A DNA stretch of 9,204 nucleotides from an uncultured Eggerthella sp. (GTDB taxonomy: Bacteria; Actinomycetota; Coriobacteriia; Coriobacteriales; Eggerthellaceae): NCBI GenBank assembly GCA_900540345.1, contig UQFK01000016.1, forward strand, positions 1-9,204. The letters are read 5' to 3'. Both the position numbers and the translations under genes were made by a program. Within the stretch, counting starts at the first letter, position 1. The number at the start of each line of letters is the position of its first letter. Under the pieces are notes generated by a model. It did not search any database, was not told where the DNA came from, and worked only from the letters and a program-made list of their open reading frames with translations. This document shows, piece by piece, positions 1 to 7,159 of this stretch.

Positions 1-16
1 AAAGGGGTGGAAAAAA

Positions 17-43
17 AGCGGCCCCCCCAAAAGGGCGGGGGCT
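17..43 (-). terminator. Rho-independent terminator of gdhA
   Basis: Read on the minus strand, 32 bases past the gdhA stop, a very GC-rich hairpin forms. An outer AGC/GCT pairing and an inner run of C against a run of seven G close on a TTTT loop, with a 2-base bulge (20-21) and a 1-base bulge (36). Seven T residues follow directly (plus-strand A-run 11-17). This is a textbook intrinsic terminator for gdhA. On the plus strand the same hairpin is followed by TTTT at 46-49, so it could also stop a convergent gene lying left of the window. No gene is visible in 1-75. Confidence 0.8.
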
Positions 44-75
44 CGTTTTATTGGCAGGAGATACCGTTGGGTGGA

Positions 76-1407
76 CTAGACGATACCCTGAGCCATCATG
101 GCATCAGCGAGCTTCTTGAAGCCAGCAATATTTGCGCCCATCACATAATTTCCTTCAACACCATATTCTTTAGCAGCATCATCAGCAGCGTGATAAATAC
201 TCTTCATGATGCCCTGAAGCTTTGCGTCAACCTCTTCAAAGGTCCAAGAAAGACGCTCAGAGTTCTGTGACATCTCGAGGCCAGAAGTTGCAACACCGCC
301 TGCATTAGAAGCCTTACCAGGCATAAAGACAATGCCATTATCCATGAGGTATTCGGTTGCGTCGAGTGTAGTTGGCATGTTTGCGCCTTCTGCAACGATC
401 TTGCAGCCATTAGCAACAAGCTGTTTTGCATCATCAATATCAAGCTCGTTTTGTGTAGCGCAAGGAAGTGCGATGTCGACCTTAACGCTCCAGACACCAC
501 GGCCATCATGGTACTCAACACCTTCACGGCGCTTCGCGTATTCGGAAATACGACCACGCTCAATTTCTTTGATCTGCTTGACTAGTGCAACATCAATGCC
601 ATTAGGATCATAGATCCAACCAGTGGAGTCAGAGAGAGTGACAACTTTGGCACCTAACTGCTGTGCTTTCTCGGTCGCATAGATCGCAACGTTACCAGAA
701 CCAGAAACTGCAACGACTTTATCCTTAAAGCTATCGTCATGACAATTGAGATATTCTTGGACGAAGTAGACCAAACCATAACCCGTAGCCTCGGTACGTG
801 CGAGCGAACCGCCGTAGGAGAGACCTTTACCAGTCAGCACGCCTTCCCAGACGTCGCGAATGCGCTTATACTGGCCGAACATATAACCGATCTCACGCGC
901 TCCAGTTCCAATGTCGCCAGCAGGAACGTCAGTATCGGCACCGATATGACGACAGAGCTCAGTCATGAATGACTGACAGAAACGCATGACCTCATTGTCT
1001 GATTTGCCCTTAGGATCAAAATCCGAACCACCTTTGCCGCCACCCATTGGCAGCGTAGTGAGAGAATTCTTGAAGATCTGCTCGAAACCAAGGAACTTAA
1101 TGATAGAGAGATTGACAGAAGGATGCAGACGAATGCCTCCCTTGTAAGGACCAATGCAGCTGTTGTACTGCACGCGATAGCCTCGATTGACATGGACTTC
1201 GCCCTTATCATCGACCCAAGGAACACGGAACATAATAACGCGCTCGGGCTCAACGAGACGCTCAAGCAAAGCAGCTTTTTCGTATTCAGGATTGGAATCG
1301 ATGACTGGTTTGAGCGAAGTAAGAACTTCGGTGACCGCCTGAATGAATTCAGGTTCGTTCGCGTTCTTCTCCTTGACCTGTTCGATGACAGAATCGACGT
1401 AACTCAT
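76..1407 (-). CDS. gdhA: NADP-type glutamate dehydrogenase
   Basis: A 443-residue hexameric-type glutamate dehydrogenase, the usual length for bacterial GdhA. It interconverts 2-oxoglutarate plus ammonium with glutamate in the cytoplasm. The N-terminal substrate domain carries GPYKGGIR (87-93), the PMGGGKGG loop with the expected catalytic lysine (K125), and VPAGDIGTGAREIG with the catalytic aspartate (D165). The Rossmann domain shows SGSGNVA (235-241) and then LSDSTG (258-263); the S-D-S turn after the second strand is typical of NADP(H)-preferring enzymes. The C-terminal part has NAGGVATSGLEMSQN (368-382). The ATG is preceded by a strong AGGAGG site (1412-1417) four bases upstream. The gene appears monocistronic: a hairpin separates it from argS and it has its own terminator. 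Family assignment is very secure; NADP preference is inferred from motif. Confidence 0.97.
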   Translation of the reverse strand: MSYVDSVIEQVKEKNANEPEFIQAVTEVLTSLKPVIDSNPEYEKAALLERLVEPERVIMFRVPWVDDKGEVHVNRGYRVQYNSCIGPYKGGIRLHPSVNLSIIKFLGFEQIFKNSLTTLPMGGGKGGSDFDPKGKSDNEVMRFCQSFMTELCRHIGADTDVPAGDIGTGAREIGYMFGQYKRIRDVWEGVLTGKGLSYGGSLARTEATGYGLVYFVQEYLNCHDDSFKDKVVAVSGSGNVAIYATEKAQQLGAKVVTLSDSTGWIYDPNGIDVALVKQIKEIERGRISEYAKRREGVEYHDGRGVWSVKVDIALPCATQNELDIDDAKQLVANGCKIVAEGANMPTTLDATEYLMDNGIVFMPGKASNAGGVATSGLEMSQNSERLSWTFEEVDAKLQGIMKSIYHAADDAAKEYGVEGNYVMGANIAGFKKLADAMMAQGIV

Positions 1408-1411
1408 GTGA

Positions 1412-1417
1412 CCTCCT
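1412..1417 (-). promoter_or_regulatory. Strong ribosome binding site of gdhA
   Basis: AGGAGG on the minus strand, four bases before the gdhA ATG. It fixes the start and suggests efficient translation. Confidence 0.85.
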
Positions 1418-1419
1418 AG

Positions 1420-1440
1420 ATATTCTATTGGTAAGAATAT
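1420..1440. promoter_or_regulatory. 21-bp inverted repeat upstream of gdhA, candidate operator or leader hairpin
   Basis: ATATTCT, seven bases, then AGAATAT: a perfect 7-bp inverted repeat with a 7-bp spacer, ending two bases before the gdhA Shine-Dalgarno. A TAGAAT sequence in one arm could be a -10, but transcription would then start inside the ribosome site. That makes an operator or RNA hairpin in the leader more likely. Its function is unknown. Confidence 0.5.
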
Positions 1441-1468
1441 TTAATCAAAAGATCAATTGGAGGAAAAG

Positions 1469-1501
1469 AAGCCTGTGTTTGCTTTAACAAGCCTGTAACA
1501 A
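1469..1501 (-). repeat. Paired direct repeats in the gdhA upstream region
   Basis: On the minus strand ACAGGCTT occurs twice (plus 1469-1476 and 1489-1496), exactly 20 bp apart, about two helical turns. TTGTTA also occurs twice (plus 1485-1490 and 1496-1501), 11 bp apart. Helically phased direct repeats 60-95 bp upstream of gdhA are where an activator or nitrogen regulator could bind. No confident -35/-10 pair was found in this gap. Confidence 0.35.
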
Positions 1502-1528
1502 AGGAGCAGCCTATACAAGCTGCTCCTT
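1501..1528 (-). terminator. Hairpin terminator after argS
   Basis: A perfect 10-bp stem, AAGGAGCAGC against GCTGCTCCTT, with an 8-base loop (1511-1518), begins 38 bases after the argS stop. On the minus strand it is followed only by a short T-rich stretch (CTTTGTTA), so it may be a modest terminator of the argF-argS transcript. It separates that unit from gdhA. Confidence 0.6.
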
Positions 1529-1565
1529 ATACGCATTATCTTTGAGGGGTCTTTGTCGAAAGACT

Positions 1566-3284
1566 TTACATGGCCACAGGCGACGATACGCCTAACAGCG
1601 AAAGTGCTTGCGAAAGATTTATACGCGTGGCATCAACGAGCGCGAGACGGGCTTTCGTAAGCGCTTCATCTTCATCGATAACACGACAATTGGTATAGAA
1701 GGAATGGAAAAGACTTGCAAGATCCTGAGCGTAGTGAGTCAATCGGAAAGGCGCGCGATCACGCGCGGCGCCTGCTACCAAATCGGTGAAACCGTCGATC
1801 TGCTTCATGAGTGCAAGCTCTGATTCATGTGTGAGTAATTCCAATGCCGCATCATCAAGCTCAAGCATAGTGCCAAGCTGATCAGGAGAAAGGCTCTCGA
1901 CATCTTCAATTCCTTGTTCACGAGCTGCTTTACGCAGAATAGAGCATATACGAGCATGTGCATATTGCACATAATAGACCGGATTAGTCGCATCTTGCTT
2001 CTTAGCGAGATCGATATCAAAGTCAATCGGCTGATCGGATGAACGCGAAAGCATAAGATAGCGTGTTGCATCAACACCGACCTCATCGATCAATTCACGA
2101 AACGTAATCATCTCGCCCGTTCGCTTCGACATACGGACTGCTTTACCATCGCGATAAAGGTTCACCAGTTGACCTAATACGACCTCAAGATCATCAGGAT
2201 AACCCCAAGCGGCCATCATCGCTCTACAACGAGGAATATAACCATGATGATCAGCGCCCCAAATATCGAGCAGGAGGTCGTAACCGCGCTGCTTTTTGTC
2301 ATAGTGATACGCAACATCGCTCATGAAATAAGTAAGTTCGCCATTCTGTTTAATGAGAACACGATCTTTTTCATCACCAAATTCAGTCGATTTAAAATAA
2401 GTAGCACCTTCATCCTTATAGATGAAACCGCGCTGCTTCATTGCATCGAAGGCATGCTCAACTTTATTCTTACCATCGTCGCCTGGGATGAAGAGCGAAT
2501 GTTCGGAAAAATAAGTATCGAAATGATTCCCAAAAAGCGACAAGGTATCACGCACAGAATCCATCATGGCTGCATAACCACGCTCACGAAACACCTGTCT
2601 GCGCTCGTCGGGATCGGCATCACGCCATATATCTCCATCAGTATCGATGATCTGCTGAGCAAGTTCGATCATATAGGCACCACCATACGACTGCTCTGGA
2701 AGTTCAATCTTTTCACCAAGCAGTTGAAGATAACGAACAACGAGCGAATCAGCGAAAACATTCATCTGGTTTCCTTCGTCGTTCACATAGAATTCTTCAT
2801 CAACGCTATAGCCCGCATGACGCATAATACGCGCCATGGAATCACCAAGCGCTGCCCAACGCCCATGGCCAACGTGCATAGGTCCTGTTGGATTGGCGGA
2901 TACATACTCAAGATTAACTTTGCAAGGTTTCTCGAGCTCTGATCTGCCGTAATCCTCCCCTTTCATGCGTACTTCACGTACTACTTCCTGAAAGGAAGCG
3001 GGGTTCAGTGTGAAATTGATAAAACCCGGGCCCGCGATATCAGTTGTAGCAACAAGCGCATTGTCGGGAAGATGATCAATGATGACCTGTGCAATCTGGC
3101 GCGGGTTCATTCGTGCTTCCTTTGCAAGCCGCATCGCAACCGTGCATGCCCAATCGCCATGGGCTTCTTCGCGAGGACGTTCAAGTGCAGGCTCGGGGAT
3201 CGTCTCAAGCACAAGAGATCCATCATCGAGCGCGCTCGTCAGCGCTTCAGTAATGATGAGCTCCAAAGAATCACGAACGGTCAT
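1566..3284 (-). CDS. argS: Arginyl-tRNA synthetase
   Basis: A 572-residue class I aminoacyl-tRNA synthetase that attaches arginine to tRNA-Arg using ATP. The N-terminal Add-1-type domain (about 1-90) is followed by the catalytic Rossmann fold. This carries the HIGH-type motif HVGH (137-140, in NPTGPMHVGHGR), GADHHGYIPR (343-352) and the KMSKS-type motif MSKRTGE (385-391). The C-terminal DALR anticodon-binding domain begins near NPVYYVQYAHAR (434-445), and the protein ends LSLLGVSSPVAM. The length is normal and I see no frameshift. The chosen ATG has a GGGAAGGA stretch about ten bases upstream. The gene lies 39 bases downstream of argF on the same strand with no terminator between, so the two are probably co-transcribed. 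A window terminator candidate follows at 1501-1528. Confidence 0.97.
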   Translation of the reverse strand: MTVRDSLELIITEALTSALDDGSLVLETIPEPALERPREEAHGDWACTVAMRLAKEARMNPRQIAQVIIDHLPDNALVATTDIAGPGFINFTLNPASFQEVVREVRMKGEDYGRSELEKPCKVNLEYVSANPTGPMHVGHGRWAALGDSMARIMRHAGYSVDEEFYVNDEGNQMNVFADSLVVRYLQLLGEKIELPEQSYGGAYMIELAQQIIDTDGDIWRDADPDERRQVFRERGYAAMMDSVRDTLSLFGNHFDTYFSEHSLFIPGDDGKNKVEHAFDAMKQRGFIYKDEGATYFKSTEFGDEKDRVLIKQNGELTYFMSDVAYHYDKKQRGYDLLLDIWGADHHGYIPRCRAMMAAWGYPDDLEVVLGQLVNLYRDGKAVRMSKRTGEMITFRELIDEVGVDATRYLMLSRSSDQPIDFDIDLAKKQDATNPVYYVQYAHARICSILRKAAREQGIEDVESLSPDQLGTMLELDDAALELLTHESELALMKQIDGFTDLVAGAARDRAPFRLTHYAQDLASLFHSFYTNCRVIDEDEALTKARLALVDATRINLSQALSLLGVSSPVAM

Positions 3285-3323
3285 TCGTTTTGTTCCTTCC
3301 CTTGTTAAATCAAACTCGATATC

Positions 3324-4316
3324 TTAACCAAGCGTTGCAAGCACGATCGCCTTGATCGAATGCATGCGATTCTCAGCCTCGTCAAACACGACCGATCGGC
3401 TAGATTCAAAAACCTCATCGGTAACTTCCATTTCAGTCAAGCCGAAGCGTTGCTCGATATCCTTCGCAACTGCAGTATCGGTATCATGGAATGCTGGTAA
3501 ACAGTGCATGAAGATCGCATTTTCTGCAGCCATATTCATGACCTTCGCATTGACTTGATAAGGCGAAAGAAGCTTGATGCGCTCTTCCCACAGACTTGCT
3601 GGTTCTCCCATAGAGACCCAGATATCGGTATAGATGATATTCGCACCTGTACAACCCTCTTCGAGATCAGAAGTAAGGCGAATCTCACAGTTGTTCTCGG
3701 CTGCGATCTCTCTGCAGGTTTGCACAAGGTTCTTGTCTGGCATACATGCTTCAGGACCACATGCGGTGAAATTGATTCCCACCTTTGCGCACGCAACCAT
3801 GAGCGAATTGGCAACATTGTTCTTAGCATCACCCATGAAAACAAGGTTCAAACCACCGAACGTGTCGAAGCTTTCTCGTATAGTAAGCAGATCAGCGATC
3901 ATCTGAGTAGGGTGAAACTCATCGGTAAGGCCATTCCATACTGGCACTCCCGAATATGCAGCAAGCGTTTCAACCACTTCTTGACCATAGCCACGGTATT
4001 CAATGCCATCGAACATACGACCAAGTACGCGTGCGGTATCCTTGATCGATTCTTTGTTCCCGATCTGAGAGCCACTCGGATCTAGATAGGTGACCCCCAT
4101 GCCAAGATCATGACCAGCCACTTCGAATGAGCAACGTGTACGCGTAGAAGTCTTTTCAAAGATGAGAACCATATTCTTGCCCTCAAGATAACGATGCGGA
4201 ATACCTGCGCGCTTTTTTTCCTTGAGATCTTGTGCGAGATCCACAAGCCCAATGATCTCTGCAGGTGTGAAATCGAGCAGTTTGAGAAAATGCCTGCCTG
4301 AAAGGTCGTATGACAT
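3324..4316 (-). CDS. argF: Ornithine carbamoyltransferase, probably catabolic type
   Basis: A 330-residue ornithine carbamoyltransferase, which interconverts ornithine plus carbamoyl phosphate with citrulline. The carbamoyl-phosphate site is STRTR (57-61) and HPTQ (135-138). The ornithine side shows DIWVSMGE (231-238) and HCLPAF (271-276). The central PSGSQIGNKESIKDTARVLGR-type stretch (80-100) resembles the E. coli ArgF/ArgI and catabolic ArcB group. In an arginine-fermenting host it could therefore be arcB of the deiminase pathway; no arcA or arcC is in the window to decide. The frame is open to an ATG at 4370, but 4316 is preferred. An AAGGAG site lies five bases before it, MSYDLSGRHFLKLLDFT is the standard family N-terminus, and the upstream ATG overlaps the likely promoter. 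Probably the first gene of an argF-argS transcript. Confidence 0.95.
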   Translation of the reverse strand: MSYDLSGRHFLKLLDFTPAEIIGLVDLAQDLKEKKRAGIPHRYLEGKNMVLIFEKTSTRTRCSFEVAGHDLGMGVTYLDPSGSQIGNKESIKDTARVLGRMFDGIEYRGYGQEVVETLAAYSGVPVWNGLTDEFHPTQMIADLLTIRESFDTFGGLNLVFMGDAKNNVANSLMVACAKVGINFTACGPEACMPDKNLVQTCREIAAENNCEIRLTSDLEEGCTGANIIYTDIWVSMGEPASLWEERIKLLSPYQVNAKVMNMAAENAIFMHCLPAFHDTDTAVAKDIEQRFGLTEMEVTDEVFESSRSVVFDEAENRMHSIKAIVLATLG

Positions 4317-4353
4317 TTGTGCTCCTTGAAGATCGGTTTTAAGCGAAAACAAC

Positions 4354-4384
4354 ATTGTATATCTGTTCATGCAGTTTAAGACAA
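4354..4384 (-). promoter_or_regulatory. Candidate argF-argS promoter
   Basis: The minus strand shows TTGTCT (4379-4384), 17 bases, then TATACA (4356-4361), or overlapping TACAAT (4354-4359) at a longer spacing. The predicted transcript would begin near 4347, leaving a leader of about 30 bases before the ATG at 4316. This also argues against the upstream ATG at 4370. The match to a sigma-70-type consensus is moderate only. Confidence 0.45.
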
Positions 4385-4417
4385 AGCTTTGGTAAAAATA
4401 TTCGTTTTCAAGTGAAA

Positions 4418-4439
4418 CGGTAAAATGATCGAATTACCG
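4418..4439. promoter_or_regulatory. Inverted repeat upstream of the argF promoter
   Basis: CGGTAA, ten bases, TTACCG: a perfect 6-bp inverted repeat spanning 22 bp, about 35 bp upstream of the putative -35. The motif GGTAAAA recurs at 4391-4397, 28 bp from its copy at 4419-4425. This could be an operator for an arginine regulator. It does not fit the ArgR box well, and it could equally belong to the 3' end of the copA transcript. Confidence 0.3.
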
Positions 4440-4477
4440 CAAGACAAACACGTTCTCTTATATGTGTGTCTCGAAAC

Positions 4478-6745
4478 CTACTTGAATCGCTTCAGAAGCA
4501 ATGAATTGCTGACCACCGAAACACTCGAGAGTGCCATCGCTGCACCAGCAAGTACCGGTGCGAGGATGCCAAATGCGGCAAGCGGGATCATGATGCAATT
4601 GTAAATGAGTGCCCAGAATAGATTCTGCTTGATCTTGCGCATCGTTGCCCTTGAGAGACGCAGGCTCACAATAAGATCCGCGAGCTTATTGCGCATCAAG
4701 ACAACCGATCCTGCCTCGAGAGCAACATCTGTTCCTGAGGCCATAGCTACCCCAATATCTGCAGCAGCAAGTGCGGGTGCATCGTTGATACCATCACCCA
4801 CGAATGCAACAATAGGCTCACTTGTCGACCCTTCTTGCTTTTCTTGCGTAGAGCAATCCAACAATATCTGAGCTTGATCTGCTTTGATCTTCTTCACGCA
4901 TTCGGCTTTTTCAAGCGGCTTGACTCCTGCATAGACATGCTCAAGATCGATACCGACCGCACGCGCGATCGCATCTGCTTGAATCTGCCCGTCTCCTGTT
5001 ACCAAGAATGTAGAAATACCATACTCATCTTTCAAGTGTTCGATCGTTTCAGCTGCATCTGTTTTGGGTTCGTCCTTGAAGACAAACGATCCAGCATCTC
5101 GTCCATCGACGATAACATGCGATCCTACGAAGACTTTGTGCCCGTCCACTTCGCCTTCTACACCTTCCCCTACAAGCGCCTTAAAGCTTGACGGCATCGG
5201 CAGAACATCAGTTGAGATACCTTGCGTAGCCGCATAGCGAATGATGGCACGTGCGAGCGGATGTTCACTCTTAAGCTCAAGCGCACAAGCAAGACGAAGA
5301 TCGCTTGTATCAACTGTGCAGTCCACCACCTCTGGTTCGCCCTTCGTGATGGTGCCCGTCTTGTCAAATACCGCCGTATCGAGCTTGCAGAGGCGCTCAA
5401 GCACTTCGCCATCTTTGATGAGAACACCGAGCTGCGCGCCTTTGCCCATGCCAGCCATTAGCGCAGTAGGGGTTGCGAGACCAAGCGCGCAAGGGCACGC
5501 AACCACGATGACTGCGATGGCAGGCATGAGTGATTGGGTGAGCAATGTGTTTTCACCCGTTGGATCAATAGCGAAATACCATACACAAAATGTGATAGCT
5601 GCAATAACAAGGATGACCGGCACGAAAATCGACGCGATTTTGTCTGCGAGACGCTGAACGGGAGCCTTTGAGCCTTGAGCATCTTCGACCGCGCGCACGA
5701 TACGCGCAAGCGTTGAGTCAATACCGACACGCAGCGCACGTAGTGTCACCGCACCTGTTGTATTCTGCGTACCACCTGTGACCTCTGCCCCTTCACCCTT
5801 CATAACTGGAAGCGCTTCGCCTGTGAGCATCGATTCGTCGATTTCTGTACAACCCTCTACGATAATGCCATCAACAGGTATCTTCTCGCCAGGACTGACC
5901 AATACCAAATCACCAACCATAACCTGTGCGAGGGGAATCTCAGCCTCTAAACCCCCACGCACAACGCGTGCGGTAGGAGGCGTGAGGTTCATGAGGGATT
6001 CGATCGCCTGATTTGTCGCACCCTTAGCACGCATTTCAAGTATCTTGCCAAGCAATACAAACGTGATGAGCATCGCGCATGTTTCGAAATAAGGCATGCC
6101 ATCATTGATGCTGAGTGCAATCTCGGCATTACTCCAGTCATTTGTAACAACAGGTAAGAATGTAATCCAGAGCGAGAAAAGGAATGCGATTGTGGTGCCA
6201 AGAGCTACAAGGACATCCATATTAGCGCTACCGCTTTTAAGCGATGCAAATGCTCCCTTATAGAAGCGGATACCACAACCGAACTGAACAGGGATCGTGA
6301 GAACAAGCAAGACAATACTGCCAGCAAACATTGACTGAACATGAGAGGCATCAGATCCTATGAACAGGGATGCGAGCATATGCCCAAGCGCCATATGCCA
6401 TCCTGGGATCATGCCAATAGTAACAATGATAATGGTGAGAACAGCCGAAAGAGCAAAGACGTGCAGATCATGCTTTGCACGAGCTGCTTCTTTTGCCCTG
6501 CGTCTCTCATCTATAAGTGGTGCGTCTTCAGGGATGATCTCTGCTGTGAACGAGAGATCATCAAATACTCGCAACATATCATCGATCGTTGCACTATCAG
6601 CATCGAAGGTTACCCGTCCTGTATTGTTCGCAAGATTGACCGAAACATCCCTTACACTCGGCAATGCTCGATAGTGCTTCTCAATATTCGCTGCACAGTT
6701 TGCGCAGTGCATGCCATCTATGGCAAGTCTGATCGTTTGTTTCAT
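4478..6745 (-). CDS. copA: Copper-exporting P1B-type ATPase
   Basis: A 755-residue membrane Cu(I)-exporting ATPase. One N-terminal heavy-metal domain (about 4-70) has GMHCANC with metal-binding C14 and C17. Hydrophobic segments near 95-130, 140-160, 175-200 and 218-234 precede the actuator domain with TGE (308-310). Two more flank the intramembrane CPC (417-419). The P domain has DKTGTIT with phosphorylated D461 and GDGINDAP (650-657); the N domain has SEHP (493-496) and GEG (526-528). The last two helices carry YN (715-716) and MxxSS (737-741), the Cu(I) signature. Residues about 629-643 look like an extra polar insertion before the GDGIND strand. The gene starts 30 bases after csoR, so the two form one operon controlled by copper through CsoR. 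No copZ chaperone is in the window. Confidence 0.96.
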   Translation of the reverse strand: MKQTIRLAIDGMHCANCAANIEKHYRALPSVRDVSVNLANNTGRVTFDADSATIDDMLRVFDDLSFTAEIIPEDAPLIDERRRAKEAARAKHDLHVFALSAVLTIIIVTIGMIPGWHMALGHMLASLFIGSDASHVQSMFAGSIVLLVLTIPVQFGCGIRFYKGAFASLKSGSANMDVLVALGTTIAFLFSLWITFLPVVTNDWSNAEIALSINDGMPYFETCAMLITFVLLGKILEMRAKGATNQAIESLMNLTPPTARVVRGGLEAEIPLAQVMVGDLVLVSPGEKIPVDGIIVEGCTEIDESMLTGEALPVMKGEGAEVTGGTQNTTGAVTLRALRVGIDSTLARIVRAVEDAQGSKAPVQRLADKIASIFVPVILVIAAITFCVWYFAIDPTGENTLLTQSLMPAIAVIVVACPCALGLATPTALMAGMGKGAQLGVLIKDGEVLERLCKLDTAVFDKTGTITKGEPEVVDCTVDTSDLRLACALELKSEHPLARAIIRYAATQGISTDVLPMPSSFKALVGEGVEGEVDGHKVFVGSHVIVDGRDAGSFVFKDEPKTDAAETIEHLKDEYGISTFLVTGDGQIQADAIARAVGIDLEHVYAGVKPLEKAECVKKIKADQAQILLDCSTQEKQEGSTSEPIVAFVGDGINDAPALAAADIGVAMASGTDVALEAGSVVLMRNKLADLIVSLRLSRATMRKIKQNLFWALIYNCIMIPLAAFGILAPVLAGAAMALSSVSVVSNSLLLKRFK

Positions 6746-6775
6746 ATCTTATTCGCCTTCACCCTTAATGAATGG

Positions 6776-7078
6776 TCATGAGAAACGACGCATAAGCTGC
6801 ATGACTTCATCGACCACTTCGTCATTACCTGCTCTGATCTCTTCAATAACACATGTGCGCATGTGCTCTTTCAAGACCAATTCTGAGACACGTTTCACTG
6901 CGCTTTCTACTGCCGCAAGCTGTGTAAGCACATCTCCGCAATAACGATCATCACCGATCATATCCTTTACACCATTGAGCTGCCCGATCGCACGATTCAA
7001 TCTGCGCTCGAGGTCTCGCTTTAGCTCCGTGCTTCGCGGCGTGTTCTTATGATGTAAGTCACAATTACAAGATGTCAT
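6776..7078 (-). CDS. csoR: Copper-sensing transcriptional repressor, CsoR family
   Basis: A 100-residue all-helical repressor of the CsoR/RcnR family, which releases DNA on binding Cu(I). The helical core (about 18-100) includes RLNRAIGQLNGVKDMI (26-41). The Cys-His-Cys copper ligand set is present as C47 (in RYCGDVLTQ), H72 and C76 (in KEHMRTC), matching the pattern known for M. tuberculosis CsoR. The N-terminal tail MTSCNCDLHH adds two Cys and two His, which is not part of the usual ligand set. The ribosome site is weak: AGGA lies about 12 bases before the ATG. The gene leads an operon with copA and sits behind a promoter with a matching CsoR palindrome, so it most likely autoregulates. Confidence 0.95.
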   Translation of the reverse strand: MTSCNCDLHHKNTPRSTELKRDLERRLNRAIGQLNGVKDMIGDDRYCGDVLTQLAAVESAVKRVSELVLKEHMRTCVIEEIRAGNDEVVDEVMQLMRRFS

Positions 7079-7120
7079 ACGGGCTTTAAATCCTATCGTT
7101 AACTAGGGATATTGAGGTTC

Positions 7121-7148
7121 ATTATACCCCCAGGGGGTATATAGTCAA
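7121..7148 (-). promoter_or_regulatory. csoR-copA promoter
   Basis: The minus strand reads TTGACT (7143-7148), 16 bases, TATAAT (7121-7126): a near-consensus housekeeping promoter. The predicted start is near 7114, giving a leader of about 35 bases before csoR. The spacer and the -10 are covered by the CsoR-type palindrome, so repressor binding would block polymerase. Confidence 0.85.
7123..7141. promoter_or_regulatory. CsoR operator palindrome
   Basis: A perfect 19-bp palindrome, TATACCCCC, A, GGGGGTATA. It has the form of known CsoR operators: a G/C core flanked by A/T ends. It fills the spacer of the promoter and overlaps its -10. Confidence 0.85.
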
Positions 7149-7159
7149 TAAAAAAATTT

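Noticed and set aside
1422..1450. TTTTGA-N17-TAGAAT as the gdhA promoter
   Set aside because: The implied transcription start, near 1415, falls inside the gdhA ribosome binding site, so it would not give a translatable leader of normal form.
2244..2942. A 232-codon open frame on the plus strand opposite argS
   Set aside because: It lies wholly antisense to a gene with all expected motifs, its translation has no recognisable domain, and long open antisense frames are common opposite well-expressed genes.
4317..4370. An 18-residue N-terminal extension of ornithine carbamoyltransferase from the ATG at 4370
   Set aside because: It lacks a good ribosome site and overlaps the likely promoter; the start at 4316 has AAGGAG at ideal spacing and the conserved family N-terminus.
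4440..4477. A copA terminator hairpin (AGACACAC paired with GTGT-TT-GTCT on the minus strand)
   Set aside because: The stem is broken by a 2-base bulge and no T-tract follows, so it cannot be called an intrinsic terminator.
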